Shown: one piece after another, positions 47,633 to 57,669 of the stretch
Layout of the letters: every line of letters starts with the position of its first letter
How positions within the stretch are numbered: the first letter of the stretch is position 1
Assembly (NCBI RefSeq): GCF_003602275.1
Contig: NZ_QZVT01000011.1
Span: 24,767-88,766 of the forward strand
DNA from: Arthrobacter cheniae
Lineage (GTDB): Bacteria > Actinomycetota > Actinomycetes > Actinomycetales > Micrococcaceae
Reading direction: 5' to 3'
Length of the DNA: 64,000 bases
Position numbers and translations under genes: made by a program
Notes under the pieces: model-generated
What the model saw: only the letters and a program-made list of their open reading frames with translations
Told to the model about the DNA's origin: nothing
The model's database searches: none

Positions 47633-47718
47633 CTATCCCGACGATCCTAGCGGCGCATCCCTCGACTTCGGGAACCAGGCCCGAAGTGAGATAATAGAGG
47701 CAGTCTTTTTGGAGTGTG

Positions 47719-48147
47719 ATGAGTAAGCAAACGAAGCACAACACAGACGTCCACAGCATTTCAGACGCACGTGAATCGCACAGCGATGAGATGCGAACAC
47801 GAATGATCCGTTACACCATATCGATGAGCATCCGCCTCATCTGCTTCATCCTCGTTTTCGTGGTTCCCTACGTCTGGCTGCAATGGGTCATGATCGCCGG
47901 TGCAGTCTTCCTGCCCTATTTCGCCGTCATCGTCGCCAATGGCGGCGGTGACACCAGCAACATCAGGCACAGCGATGCCCTGATCGATCGTGCGCCGGTC
48001 CGCGAGATCGAGGCCAGGGTCGTCGACGCCGGTCCCGACGACGGTGATGATGACGTGCTGAGCGGGGAGATCATCGACGACGCGGCTCATCCCGCGCAGC
48101 ACGGTTCGCATTCCGCCGGCTACGGCAAGCCGGGTACAGATGCCTGA
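47719..48147 (+). CDS. DUF3099 family membrane protein
   Basis: 142 residues from ATG 47719 (GGAG upstream; TAATAG as possible -10 at 47692). N-terminal polar region, then two adjacent hydrophobic segments (RLICFILVFVVPYVWLQWVM and AGAVFLPYFAVIVANGG) and an acidic cytoplasmic tail. This is the DUF3099 layout. It is followed, with an 8-nt overlap, by a small Cys protein and SURF1, so the three may be an operon linked to cytochrome oxidase assembly; this is an inference from position only. Confidence 0.8.
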   Translation: MSKQTKHNTDVHSISDARESHSDEMRTRMIRYTISMSIRLICFILVFVVPYVWLQWVMIAGAVFLPYFAVIVANGGGDTSNIRHSDALIDRAPVREIEARVVDAGPDDGDDDVLSGEIIDDAAHPAQHGSHSAGYGKPGTDA

Positions 48148-48436
48148 GGTGCCACCGGTACAAGGACCCGCGGTCGCCTCGACCGCGGGCCTCGGTCTGT
48201 TCGCGGCTCCCCAGCGTGCGGCCGGAGCGAGCCCGGTCTGCTCGCGTAAGGGGTGCCGCGACGACGCCTCGTGGCAGCTCCTGTGGAACAACCCGCGCAT
48301 CCACACCCCCGATCGCCGGAAGGCCTGGGCGTCCTGCCCGACCCATGTGGAGTGGTTCGAGGAGTACCTCCGGGAGCGCGGTCTGTGGAAGGAGACCCTC
48401 CCCCTGACCGCCGACCATCCGCCGGAGATCCGCTAG
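48140..48436 (+). CDS. Small Cys-containing conserved hypothetical protein
   Basis: 98 residues. A CSRKGCRDDASWQLLWNNPR segment and a later WASCPTHVEWFEEYL suggest a C-x4-C...C-x2-H metal site. I recall homologues in Micrococcales labelled acetone carboxylase, which is not credible for a protein this size. Overlaps DUF3099 and is directly followed by SURF1 (stop TAG, then GTG with no gap). Function unknown. Confidence 0.7.
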   Translation: MPEVPPVQGPAVASTAGLGLFAAPQRAAGASPVCSRKGCRDDASWQLLWNNPRIHTPDRRKAWASCPTHVEWFEEYLRERGLWKETLPLTADHPPEIR

Positions 48437-49264
48437 GTGTACCGCTTCCTCTTCTCCGTACGCTGGTTCGGGTGGCTCGTCATGGTGATGGTGCTCGCTG
48501 CGGGCTGCGTCGGCCTGGGTCGCTGGCAGCTGGACCGGCGCGAGGCCGTCGTCGAGAACATTCAGCGCATCGAGGCGAACTACGACGCAACCCCGGAGCG
48601 GTACGTGCCGGGCGAGAACGGGTTCGACCGGTATCAACCGTCGCGGGAATGGACCCCCATCACCTTCACCGGGACCTATGACGTCGCCAACCAGGTCATC
48701 GCGCGCAATCGCCCTCTCAACGGGCAGCCGGGGTACGAGGTGCTCACGCCGCTGAAGCTCGACGACGGAACGGCCGTGATCATCGATCGGGGATGGCTGC
48801 CGATCGGCAATGCCGAGGCAGGACGCCCGGATGAGGTACCGGAACCGCCCGCTGGTCAGGTCGAGGTCACCGCCAGGATGAAGCCGGGCGAGCCCTCGGT
48901 CAACCGCGGCGCACCGGAGGGGCAGGTGGCGTCAATCGACCTCGCCGCCCTGTCCGAACGGCTGGACTATCCACTCCAGGATGCCGCCTACGGTCTCCTC
49001 GCACTCGAGCGGCCGGGAGCCGCGCAGACACCGGTCGCGGCTCCGAAACCCTCGATCGACGAGGGCCCACACCTCTCGTACTCCCTGCAATGGTTCGCAT
49101 TCGGCGTCCTCGCGTTCGTGGGACTGGGCTATGCCGCACGGCTGCAGCGCAGGACGAACGCCGAACAGGACGGGACAGCCACGGACCGACCGGTCCGACG
49201 GCGCCGTCGTCCCTCCTCGGAGGAGGACGAGGACGCCATCCTCGACGCCCAGGGGATCCGCTAG
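48437..49264 (+). CDS. SURF1 family cytochrome oxidase assembly protein
   Basis: 275 residues, GTG start immediately after the previous stop, so translation is coupled. Two transmembrane helices at the ends (WFGWLVMVMVLAAGCVGLGR and WFAFGVLAFVGLGYAARL) and the SURF1 signatures GRWQLDRREAV, FTGTYDVANQV, RPLNGQPGYEVLTPL and IIDRGWLP. Helps insert heme A into subunit I of the aa3 oxidase. A charged C-terminal tail extends past TM2. Fits with ctaA/ctaB elsewhere in this window. Confidence 0.9.
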   Translation: MYRFLFSVRWFGWLVMVMVLAAGCVGLGRWQLDRREAVVENIQRIEANYDATPERYVPGENGFDRYQPSREWTPITFTGTYDVANQVIARNRPLNGQPGYEVLTPLKLDDGTAVIIDRGWLPIGNAEAGRPDEVPEPPAGQVEVTARMKPGEPSVNRGAPEGQVASIDLAALSERLDYPLQDAAYGLLALERPGAAQTPVAAPKPSIDEGPHLSYSLQWFAFGVLAFVGLGYAARLQRRTNAEQDGTATDRPVRRRRRPSSEEDEDAILDAQGIR

Positions 49265-49311
49265 CGCGGGACGCGCGCTCGGCCCGCTGGCCGACCCGGC
49301 GCGTTCCTGAG

Positions 49312-49362
49312 GCCCGTCAAGCTCGTCGACGCCCGCCAGGCACGTCAGGTCCGTCAGGTCCG

Positions 49363-49368
<6 letters not shown>
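49312..49368. repeat. Degenerate short tandem repeats, CGTCAGGTC unit
   Basis: Six to seven imperfect copies of a 9-bp unit (CCGTCAAGC, TCGTCGACG, CACGTCAGG, CCGTCAGGT ...) run to the stop codon of the ABC-F gene. Slipped-strand variation between strains is likely. Confidence 0.5.
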
Positions 49369-50961
<1,593 letters not shown>

Positions 50962-51002
50962 GATGAGGCCTTTCGATGGTGCCAGAGACGGCGTTTGTTG
51001 TA

Positions 51003-51022
51003 GGAATCCCACAAAGGATTCC
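51003..51022. promoter_or_regulatory. Inverted repeat between ABC-F and bioY
   Basis: GGAATCC-CACAAA-GGATTCC sits 107 bp before bioY and 42 bp before the ABC-F start. Position upstream of a possible GCTAGTCT -10 (about 51035) fits an operator for biotin control. It does not resemble the BirA or BioQ sites I know. Confidence 0.4.
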
Positions 51023-51060
51023 CTGGTGACCGGCGCTAGTCTCGGTACAGAAGCAGTTAC

Positions 51061-51128
51061 GGCTGGAGGAAGTCGACATATCACCGGAGCAACCGGTGCG
51101 ACTCCGGCCCGCTGAAGGAGCGTAAGCC
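51061..51128 (+). ncRNA. Structured leader of bioYMN with mutually exclusive hairpins
   Basis: Three stems compete for the same bases: CACCGG(51082)/CCGGTG(51093), CCGGAG(51084)/CTCCGG(51102), and CCGG(51093)/CCGG(51104). A 3' helix GCT/AGC encloses the GAAGGAG ribosome site (51113-51121) before ATG 51129. The order GGAAGTC ... CCGGTGCGACTCCGG ... CCCGC ... GTAAGCC recalls the central part of cobalamin riboswitches, but the B12 box is absent. Candidate regulatory RNA, class unknown. Confidence 0.4.
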
Positions 51129-51755
51129 ATGCAGCCGACCGAGAAGACCGTCGCCGGACCGGCCGGCAGCAGCCTACCGTCATCCCGCAAGCGGTGGGAC
51201 ACCACCGATCTCTCGCTGGTCGCGGTCTTCGCCGCCCTCATCGCCGCCCTTGCAATCGTACCCGGTATCCCGGTGGGTCCGCTCGGCGTGCCCATCACCC
51301 TGCAAACGCTCGGGGTGATGCTGGCCGGCGTCGTCCTCGGTCCGGCCCGCGGGACCGCCGCCGTCCTGCTCTATCTCGTCGCCGGACTCATCGGCCTACC
51401 TGTCTTCAGCGGCTTCAGTGGCGGATTCGGCGTGCTCGCGGGACCCTCGGCGGGATACCTGGTGGCCTTCCCTCTCGCGGCCCTCGTCGCCGGACTCATC
51501 GCCGTTGTCATCATCCGCAGAGCCACGCGCTTCCGGGCGTCCCTGCTGTTCCTGGCGTGCCTCGCAGCAAGCCTGCTGACCATCCATCCCCTGGGCGTGG
51601 CCGGACTCATGGTCAATGCCGGGTTGCCCCTCCGTGACGCCATCCTCATCGACGCCGCCTATCTTCCTGGCGACGTCCTCAAAAACATCCTCGCCGCCCT
51701 GCTCGCGGTATCGGTCCACCGGGCATTCCCGCGCCTCCTCTCGCGGCGCGCGTAG
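51129..51755 (+). CDS. bioY: Biotin transporter substrate-binding subunit BioY
   Basis: 208 residues, about six hydrophobic helices. S component of a biotin ECF transporter. Family core seen as VPGIPVGPLGVPITLQTLGV followed by MLAGVVLGPARGTAAVLLYL and GLPVFSGFSGGFGVLAGPSA, which forms the biotin pocket. Cytoplasmic N-terminal tail of about 25 residues. Followed by bioM (35 nt) and bioN (4-nt overlap), giving a complete transporter. Confidence 0.94.
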   Translation: MQPTEKTVAGPAGSSLPSSRKRWDTTDLSLVAVFAALIAALAIVPGIPVGPLGVPITLQTLGVMLAGVVLGPARGTAAVLLYLVAGLIGLPVFSGFSGGFGVLAGPSAGYLVAFPLAALVAGLIAVVIIRRATRFRASLLFLACLAASLLTIHPLGVAGLMVNAGLPLRDAILIDAAYLPGDVLKNILAALLAVSVHRAFPRLLSRRA

Positions 51756-51789
51756 TGGAAGCAGCCCGTGAGTAGATCCTGGTCGAGGC

Positions 51790-52512
51790 GTGATTGAGTT
51801 CCGGGCCGCAGAGGTCCGGTCCGACGACGACCAGCGGATGCTGCTGCAGCCGCTCACGCTGACGCTGTCCGAACGGCGCGTATCGATCATCGGCGCCAAC
51901 GGCTCGGGCAAGTCGACCCTGCTGCGCCTCATCAACGGACTCCGAACACCCTCGGCGGGATCCGTCGCTGTCTTCGGCAGGGATACCCGGACCGACGCCC
52001 GTGCCGTGCGGCAGTCGGTCGGCTTCGTCTTCACGGATCCCCTGTCCCAACTCGTCATGCCTACGGGACGCGAGGACGTCGAGCTCTCGCTCAGGGCCCG
52101 TAAGCTGCCGACGGCCGAGCGCCTGCGCCGCGGCGAGGAGGTCCTCGGGCGTTTCGGTATACAGCACCTCGCCGACCGCAGCATCTACGACCTCTCGGGT
52201 GGCGAGCGGCAGGTCCTCGCACTCGCGGTGGTCCTCGCCGTGGAGCCCCGTGTCCTCGTGGCCGACGAGCCGACCACGCTGCTGGACCTGCGGAATGACG
52301 CCCTCGTCCGTGCGCTGATCGCAGGGCTCGACCAGCAGGTCGTCTTCACGACCCACAATCTCGATTTCGCGCTCGAGAGCGAGAGGACCCTCGTCATCGA
52401 CGACGGGCGAATCGTATTCGACGGTCCGCCCCCGGACGCCGTCGCCCGCTATCGCGCACTGGCAGGACGATCCGCTGACGCGCCGGGCCTGGACCGGACG
52501 AACGGGCCATGA
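51790..52512 (+). CDS. bioM: Biotin ECF transporter ATPase BioM
   Basis: 240 residues, GTG start. Energy-coupling A component. Walker A GANGSGKSTLLRLING, Q-loop in FVFTDPLSQLVMPTGRE, signature DLSGGERQVLALAVVL, Walker B VLVADEPTTLLDLR, and switch HNLDFA. The Q-loop plus LSQLV segment is typical of CbiO-like ECF ATPases. Its stop overlaps bioN by ATGA. Confidence 0.92.
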   Translation: MIEFRAAEVRSDDDQRMLLQPLTLTLSERRVSIIGANGSGKSTLLRLINGLRTPSAGSVAVFGRDTRTDARAVRQSVGFVFTDPLSQLVMPTGREDVELSLRARKLPTAERLRRGEEVLGRFGIQHLADRSIYDLSGGERQVLALAVVLAVEPRVLVADEPTTLLDLRNDALVRALIAGLDQQVVFTTHNLDFALESERTLVIDDGRIVFDGPPPDAVARYRALAGRSADAPGLDRTNGP

Positions 52513-53174
52513 GGGGGTACGGCAGCACGCTCGGCCTCTACCAGCACGGTCAGGGGTTCCTCTACCGCACGCCCCTGTCCCTGAAGGCCGTCGCCTCACT
52601 CGCCTGCGCCGTCGCCGTCGTCACCTGGAGATCGCCGTCGACGACGGCGATCACCCTGACGGTGACACTGTGTGCACTCCTGATCGGCGCGCATCTCTCG
52701 CCCCTGCGCATCCTGCGGATGCTAGCTCCGGCGGCGCCGATGCTGGCGATCCTGGCCCTGTACCAGGGCCTGGCACAGGGCTGGCTCCGGGCCTTCACCG
52801 TGGTCGGGGGCATCACCGCCTGCCTCCTGGCGGCCCGAGCGGTGACGCTCACCACCCCGATGCAGTCCCTGCTCGACGGAGTGGTCAGGCTTGTCCGGCC
52901 GTTCCGCGTGGTCGGCGCCGACCCGGAGCGCTTCGCCCTCGCCCTGTCCATCATGCTTCGGAGCATCCCCTACCTCGCCGGGCTGTTCATGGACGTGCGC
53001 GAGGCGGCTCGGGCGCGCGGCCTCGAGAGGAATGCACGTGTCGCCGTCACTCCCCTTGTCATCGGCGCCGTCGCGTACGCGCACCGGACAGGTGAGGCCC
53101 TTGCCGCGCGGGGTCTGGGCGAGCACGACGGCGACCGGGACAGGGGCATGGATCCCCACGACCCGGGCGCCTGA
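52509..53174 (+). CDS. bioN: Biotin ECF transporter transmembrane subunit BioN
   Basis: 221 residues, about five transmembrane helices. T component coupling BioM to BioY. The cytoplasmic coupling helices carry the expected Ala-Arg-Gly motif: REAARARGLERNARV, with a second ALAARGLGEHDGDR near the C-terminus. Starts GYGSTLGLYQHGQGFLYRTP. Ends before a weak hairpin (53217-53244), convergent with sufT. Confidence 0.9.
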   Translation: MRGYGSTLGLYQHGQGFLYRTPLSLKAVASLACAVAVVTWRSPSTTAITLTVTLCALLIGAHLSPLRILRMLAPAAPMLAILALYQGLAQGWLRAFTVVGGITACLLAARAVTLTTPMQSLLDGVVRLVRPFRVVGADPERFALALSIMLRSIPYLAGLFMDVREAARARGLERNARVAVTPLVIGAVAYAHRTGEALAARGLGEHDGDRDRGMDPHDPGA

Positions 53175-53216
53175 CGGCACCGGCCCGGGCAGCCACTTCC
53201 CTCGGAAACGACGAAA

Positions 53217-53244
53217 GGCGGCCCCAGCCTTCGCTGGAACCGCC
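53217..53244. terminator. Weak hairpin between bioN and sufT
   Basis: GGCGG/CCGCC and CCAGC/GCTGG stems separated by a 2-nt mismatch, loop CTTC. No T tract on either side. May act for both convergent operons. Confidence 0.4.
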
Positions 53245-53274
53245 CCTCGACAGGCGGGGTGCCTGTGATGCTGC

Positions 53275-53604
53275 TCAGATGTTGAAGCCCAGGGCCCGCA
53301 TCTGATCGCGGCCGTCTTCGGTGATCTTCTCGGGACCCCAGGGCGGCATCCATACCCAGTTCAGACGCCATTCATCGACGACGCCGTCCAGAGCCTGACC
53401 GACCTGCTCCTCGATCACGTCGGTCAGCGGGCACGCTGCCGTCGTGAGCGTCATGTCGATCAGGAGGGCGCCGTCGTCGGCGTACTTCAGGCCGTACAGA
53501 AGGCCGAGGTCGACGATGTTGACGCCGAGTTCCGGGTCGATCACGTCCCGCAGCGCTTCCTCGACGTCGTCAAGCGCGGTTTGCGCCTGCTGCACATCAC
53601 TCAT
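53275..53604 (-). CDS. sufT: SufT-like Fe-S assembly factor (DUF59/MIP18)
   Basis: 109 residues. LRDVIDPELGVNIVDLGLLY and DMTLTTAACPLTDVIEEQV are the DUF59 signatures, with the conserved Asp-Pro-Glu and the reactive Cys of the TxxxCP motif. The C-terminal NWVWMPPWGPEKITEDGRDQ closely resembles Rv1466-type SufT. Implicated in Fe-S maturation. Last gene of the suf operon; 54 nt after sufC. Confidence 0.9.
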   Translation of the reverse strand: MSDVQQAQTALDDVEEALRDVIDPELGVNIVDLGLLYGLKYADDGALLIDMTLTTAACPLTDVIEEQVGQALDGVVDEWRLNWVWMPPWGPEKITEDGRDQMRALGFNI

Positions 53605-53658
53605 CGAACTGTTCCTTTCGAGCGTCCCGGCAGCGAAGACCGGGAAATCGGAGTGGTC

Positions 53659-54426
53659 CTAGGCTTCGACCGGAGTCTGCGCCGTGAACCGATCGTAGCC
53701 CTCTGCCTCGAGCTGGTCTGCGAGTTCGGGCCCGCCCTGCTCGGCGATCCGCCCGGCGACGAACACGTGGACGAAGTCAGGCTTGATGTAGCGGAGGATA
53801 CGCGTGTAGTGCGTGATTAGCAGCGTGCCCATCTCGCCCTTCGAGTGCTCGCGGTTGACGCCCTCGGAGACGACCTTGAGTGCGTCGACGTCGAGTCCGG
53901 AGTCGGTTTCGTCGAGAATGGCGAAGCGCGGTCGGAAGAGTTCCAGCTGCAGGATCTCGACGCGCTTCTTCTCACCGCCCGAGAAGCCCTCGTTGACGTT
54001 GCGCTGGGCGAAGTCGGCGTCGATACGCAGCTGCGCCATTGCCGTCTTCACGTCCTTGGTCCAGTGACGCAGGCTCGGCGCCTCGCCGTCGAGCGCGGTC
54101 TTGGCCGTACGGAGGAAGTTCGTCATGGTCACGCCGGGCACCTCGACGGGGTACTGCATGGCCAGGAACAGGCCTGCCCGTGCGCGCTCGTCGACGCTCA
54201 TCGACAGGACGTCCTCACCGTCGAGGGTGATGGTTCCGCCGTCGACCTTGTAGCGGGGGTGGCCGGCGATGGTCGAGGCGAGGGTCGACTTGCCGGAGCC
54301 GTTGGGGCCCATGATCGCGTGCGTCTCACCGGTGTTGATCGTCAGCGTGACGCCCTTGAGGATAGGGACATTGCCCTGCTCGGTGTCGATGCTGACGTGC
54401 AGGTCCTTGATTTCAAGTGTGGACAT
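53659..54426 (-). CDS. sufC: Fe-S assembly ATPase SufC
   Basis: 255 residues. ABC ATPase that drives conformational change in the SufBD scaffold. Walker A GPNGSGKSTLASTIAGHPR, the characteristic SufC segment AMQYPVEVPGVTMTNFLRTA, signature NEGFSGGEKKRVEILQLELF, Walker B AILDETDSGLDVDALK and VTHYTRIL (written LLITHYTRIL). Downstream of the Rieske gene by 62 nt. Confidence 0.95.
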   Translation of the reverse strand: MSTLEIKDLHVSIDTEQGNVPILKGVTLTINTGETHAIMGPNGSGKSTLASTIAGHPRYKVDGGTITLDGEDVLSMSVDERARAGLFLAMQYPVEVPGVTMTNFLRTAKTALDGEAPSLRHWTKDVKTAMAQLRIDADFAQRNVNEGFSGGEKKRVEILQLELFRPRFAILDETDSGLDVDALKVVSEGVNREHSKGEMGTLLITHYTRILRYIKPDFVHVFVAGRIAEQGGPELADQLEAEGYDRFTAQTPVEA

Positions 54427-54488
54427 CGTGTTCTTTCTCCTTCGCCTGCTGTGCAGGAAGTGTGCAGGAAGTGCGTGTGCGGCGGCGG

Positions 54489-54848
54489 TCAGCCGAACTG
54501 CGGTGCCGGCGCTCCGTTGGTGACATTCGAGACATCGACGTAGACGTTGCCGTCATGGATCTCGAGGGCGAATACCGGGACCGGCTCGTACGCCGGGAGC
54601 TGCAGCGGCGCACCGCTGCGGAGGTCGAACTGGGAACCATGGCCCCAGCATTCGATCGCACAGCCCTCGACGTCGCCCTCCGAGAGCGAGATGTCCGCGT
54701 GGGAACAGGTGTCTCCCAGCGCGTGGATCTGCCCGTCGGAATCGCGGACGACGACGACGGGGTAGTCGTCGATGAGGACGCGCAGAGCCTGCTTGACCTC
54801 GATGTCGTCGACGTTGCAGATCAGCTCGCCGCGGGGTTCCACCGACAT
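54489..54848 (-). CDS. Rieske-type [2Fe-2S] ferredoxin in the suf operon
   Basis: 119 residues. A complete Rieske site: Cys48-His50 in GDTCSHADISLSEGD and Cys67-His70 in ECWGHGSQFDLRSG. It resembles NirD/non-heme oxygenase ferredoxin subunits. Position between sufD and sufC (start shares a base with the sufD stop) implies a role in Fe-S assembly, perhaps electron supply, but that is inference. This gene is absent from the M. tuberculosis suf operon as I know it. Confidence 0.85.
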   Translation of the reverse strand: MSVEPRGELICNVDDIEVKQALRVLIDDYPVVVVRDSDGQIHALGDTCSHADISLSEGDVEGCAIECWGHGSQFDLRSGAPLQLPAYEPVPVFALEIHDGNVYVDVSNVTNGAPAPQFG

Positions 54849-56191
54849 CAGAGGTTGCCTGCGGCGAGCTCGCGCTCCACCGATTCGGACAGCCGCTCCT
54901 CGAGGGAGGGCACCTTGATCTGCTGGATGACCTCGTTGAGGAACCCTCGCACCACGAGCCGGCGAGCGGTCACCTCGGGGATGCCGCGGGCCATCAGGTA
55001 GAAGAGGTGCTCGTCGTCGAACCGGCCGGTGGCACTGGCGTGGCCCGCACCTTCGATGAGACCCGTCTCGATCTCGAGGTTCGGGACGGAGTCCGCGCGC
55101 GCGCCGTCCGTCAGGATGAGGTTGCGGTTGGTCTCGTAGGTGTCCGTGCCTTCGGCCGCTTTGCGGATGAGGACGTCACCCACCCAGACAGTGTGCGCGC
55201 CCGCACCCTGCAACGCTCCCTTGTAGGTCACGCGGGACTTGCAGTTCGGTACGGCGTGATCCACCAGGAGGCGCTGCTCGAGGTGCTGGCCGGCGTCGGC
55301 GAAATACAGTCCGTACATCTCGACCTCGGCACCGGGAGCGGTGAAGATCGACGACGGCGTGAGGCGCACGAGGTCACCGCCGAGGCTGACGACGACGTGC
55401 TTGTAGCGCGCGTCGCGGCCGATCTTCGCCTGCTGCGAGGAGACGTGTACGGCGTCGTCGTCCCACTCCTGGACGCTGACGACCGTGAGATCCGCGCCGT
55501 CACCGACGACGATCTCGACGTTCTGCGCGAGTGTGGCAGACCCGTGGTGGTCGATGACCACCACGGCCTTGGAGAATGCCTCGGCCGTGATCAGGATGTG
55601 CTGGGCAGCTGCCTCGGCGTGCGTGCCCGTGACGCTGACCATGACCTCGCCGTCGGCCACCGTCTCCTTCGGAATGGTGATGACCGTGGCTTCGGTAAAG
55701 GTGTGCCACGCTGCTGCGGACACGCGATCCTCGGGGGTCGCCGACGCTCCCAGGCGGGCGTCACCACGACCGACGGTCTCGACGGTGACATTGCCCGCAC
55801 CCGTGACCTCGATCGACGGGGCTGAGCCGTTCAGTTCCTCGGTGTGCAGGCCGCGGAGACGCTTGAGCGGCGTGAAACGCCAGTCCTCCTCGAGCCCCGT
55901 GAGCGTCGGGAAGTCGGCGAGGTCGAAGGACCTGCGACGCTCTCCCCGGGACGCCTCGGGAACTACGGGCGCGTTGCCGTGGCTGTGCTTCTTCAGGCCG
56001 AGCTGCTCGCTGCCGGCGTTCTGCGCGGAGAGACTTTCGCCCTGCTCCGTGAAGCCGTCGATCGCAGCCGACCTGTCGATGGCCCCTGACGGTGCACCGA
56101 GGCGGGCCTTCTCGTCGAGGTCACCGAGATCGGTGACCTCGCCCTCGGGTGCGGTGTTGGGCGTGAATTCCGTGTGGGTGGTTTCAGCCAT
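54848..56191 (-). CDS. sufD: Fe-S assembly scaffold SufD
   Basis: 447 residues. Partner of SufB in the scaffold. N-terminal about 75 residues are extended and polar, then a right-handed beta-helix core (VTYKGALQGAGAHTVWVGDV, TDGARADSVPNLEIETGLIE) with the His-x-Ser/Ala context GAGHASATGRFDDEHLFYLM, and the C-terminal RLVVRGFLNEVIQQI. Its ATG lies 2 nt after the sufB stop region. Longer at the N-terminus than E. coli SufD. Confidence 0.93.
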   Translation of the reverse strand: MAETTHTEFTPNTAPEGEVTDLGDLDEKARLGAPSGAIDRSAAIDGFTEQGESLSAQNAGSEQLGLKKHSHGNAPVVPEASRGERRRSFDLADFPTLTGLEEDWRFTPLKRLRGLHTEELNGSAPSIEVTGAGNVTVETVGRGDARLGASATPEDRVSAAAWHTFTEATVITIPKETVADGEVMVSVTGTHAEAAAQHILITAEAFSKAVVVIDHHGSATLAQNVEIVVGDGADLTVVSVQEWDDDAVHVSSQQAKIGRDARYKHVVVSLGGDLVRLTPSSIFTAPGAEVEMYGLYFADAGQHLEQRLLVDHAVPNCKSRVTYKGALQGAGAHTVWVGDVLIRKAAEGTDTYETNRNLILTDGARADSVPNLEIETGLIEGAGHASATGRFDDEHLFYLMARGIPEVTARRLVVRGFLNEVIQQIKVPSLEERLSESVERELAAGNL

Positions 56192-56193
56192 CG

Positions 56194-57669
56194 CTAGCCT
56201 ACGGCCCCTTCCATCTGCAGTTCGATCAGCCGGTTCAGCTCGAGCGCGTACTCCATGGGCAGTTCACGTGCGATCGGCTCGATGAAGCCGCGCACGATCA
56301 TGGCCATGGCTTCGTCCTCGGGAAGCCCGCGGGACATGAGGTAGAACAGCTGCTCCTCGCTGACGCGCGAGACGGTGGCCTCGTGGCCCATGGTGACATC
56401 GTCCTCACGGATGTCCACGTACGGGTACGTATCCGATCGCGAGATCGTATCCACCAGGAGCGCGTCGCAACGGACCGTGTTCGCGGAGTGTTTCGCACCC
56501 TCGCGTATCTGGACGAGTCCGCGGTAGGCGGCCCGACCGCCGCCGCGAGCGACAGACTTCGAGACGATCGAGGACTTGGTGTTGGGTGCGATGTGCACCA
56601 TCTTCGATCCGGTGTCCTGGTGCTGTCCCTCGCCTGCGAAGGCGATGGACAGCGTTTCGCCCTTGGCGTGCTCCCCCACGAGGTAGACGGCCGGGTACTT
56701 CATGGTGACCTTCGAACCGATGTTGCCGTCGATCCACTCCATCGTCGCGCCCTCGTGTGCGATCGCACGCTTGGTAACGAGGTTGTACACGTTGTTCGAC
56801 CAGTTCTGGATGGTGGTGTACCGGACGCGGGCGCCCTTCTTGACCACGATCTCGACGACGGCCGAGTGCAGGGAGTCCGACGTGTAGATCGGGGCGGTGC
56901 AGCCCTCGATGTAGTGCACGTAGGAGTCCTCGTCCGCGATGATCAGCGTGCGCTCGAACTGGCCCATGTTCTCGGTGTTGATGCGGAAGTAGGCCTGCAG
57001 GGGGATCTCGACGTGGACGCCCTTGGGGACGTAGACGAAGGATCCGCCGGACCAGACAGCCGTGTTCAGCGACGCGAACTTGTTGTCGCCCACGGGGATG
57101 ATCGAGCCGAAGTACTCCTTGAAGATCTCCGGGTGCTCACGCAGTGCGGTATCCGTGTCGAGGAAGATGACGCCCTGGCGCTCGAGGTCCTCGCGGAGCT
57201 GGTGATACACCACCTCGGACTCGTACTGCGCCGCGACGCCTGAGACGAGGCGCGCACGCTCCGCCTCGGGGATGCCGAGCTTCTCGTACGTGTTGCGGAT
57301 GTCCTCGGGGAGGTCCTCCCACGTGTTGGCCTGCTTCTCCGTCGAGCGCACGAAGTACTTGATGTTGTCGAAGTCGATCCCGGAGAGGTCTGCACCCCAG
57401 GCGGGCATGGGCTTGCGGTCGAAGTACTTGAGGCCCTTGAGCCGGAGATCGAGCATCCACTGGGGCTCGTTCTTCTTCGCGGAGATGTCGCGGACGACGT
57501 CCTCGCTCAGGCCACGGCGCGCGTTGTCGCTGACCTCGTTCTTATCGGCCCAGCCGTACTGGTAGGTGCCGATGCCCTCGAGCTCCGGGTTCTTCTCCAG
57601 AATGTCGCTGATCACCGACTCCGGCACTGCCGACGCGGCTGGCTTGCGGTCTACTTGATCCGTCATCAT
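56194..57669 (-). CDS. sufB: Fe-S assembly scaffold SufB
   Basis: 491 residues. Scaffold on which Fe-S clusters are built. Key sequences: [40 protein letters not shown] with the conserved sulfur-accepting Cys, [40 protein letters not shown] with the essential Cys, and the end [20 protein letters not shown]. No intein is present, in contrast to M. tuberculosis SufB. The start overlaps sufR by ATGA. Confidence 0.96.
   Translation of the reverse strand: MMTDQVDRKPAASAVPESVISDILEKNPELEGIGTYQYGWADKNEVSDNARRGLSEDVVRDISAKKNEPQWMLDLRLKGLKYFDRKPMPAWGADLSGIDFDNIKYFVRSTEKQANTWEDLPEDIRNTYEKLGIPEAERARLVSGVAAQYESEVVYHQLREDLERQGVIFLDTDTALREHPEIFKEYFGSIIPVGDNKFASLNTAVWSGGSFVYVPKGVHVEIPLQAYFRINTENMGQFERTLIIADEDSYVHYIEGCTAPIYTSDSLHSAVVEIVVKKGARVRYTTIQNWSNNVYNLVTKRAIAHEGATMEWIDGNIGSKVTMKYPAVYLVGEHAKGETLSIAFAGEGQHQDTGSKMVHIAPNTKSSIVSKSVARGGGRAAYRGLVQIREGAKHSANTVRCDALLVDTISRSDTYPYVDIREDDVTMGHEATVSRVSEEQLFYLMSRGLPEDEAMAMIVRGFIEPIARELPMEYALELNRLIELQMEGAVG

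Noticed and set aside
51061..51128. Calling the bioY leader a cobalamin riboswitch
   Set aside because: The B12 box and several core helices are absent and the downstream genes import biotin; reported only as an unclassified leader.
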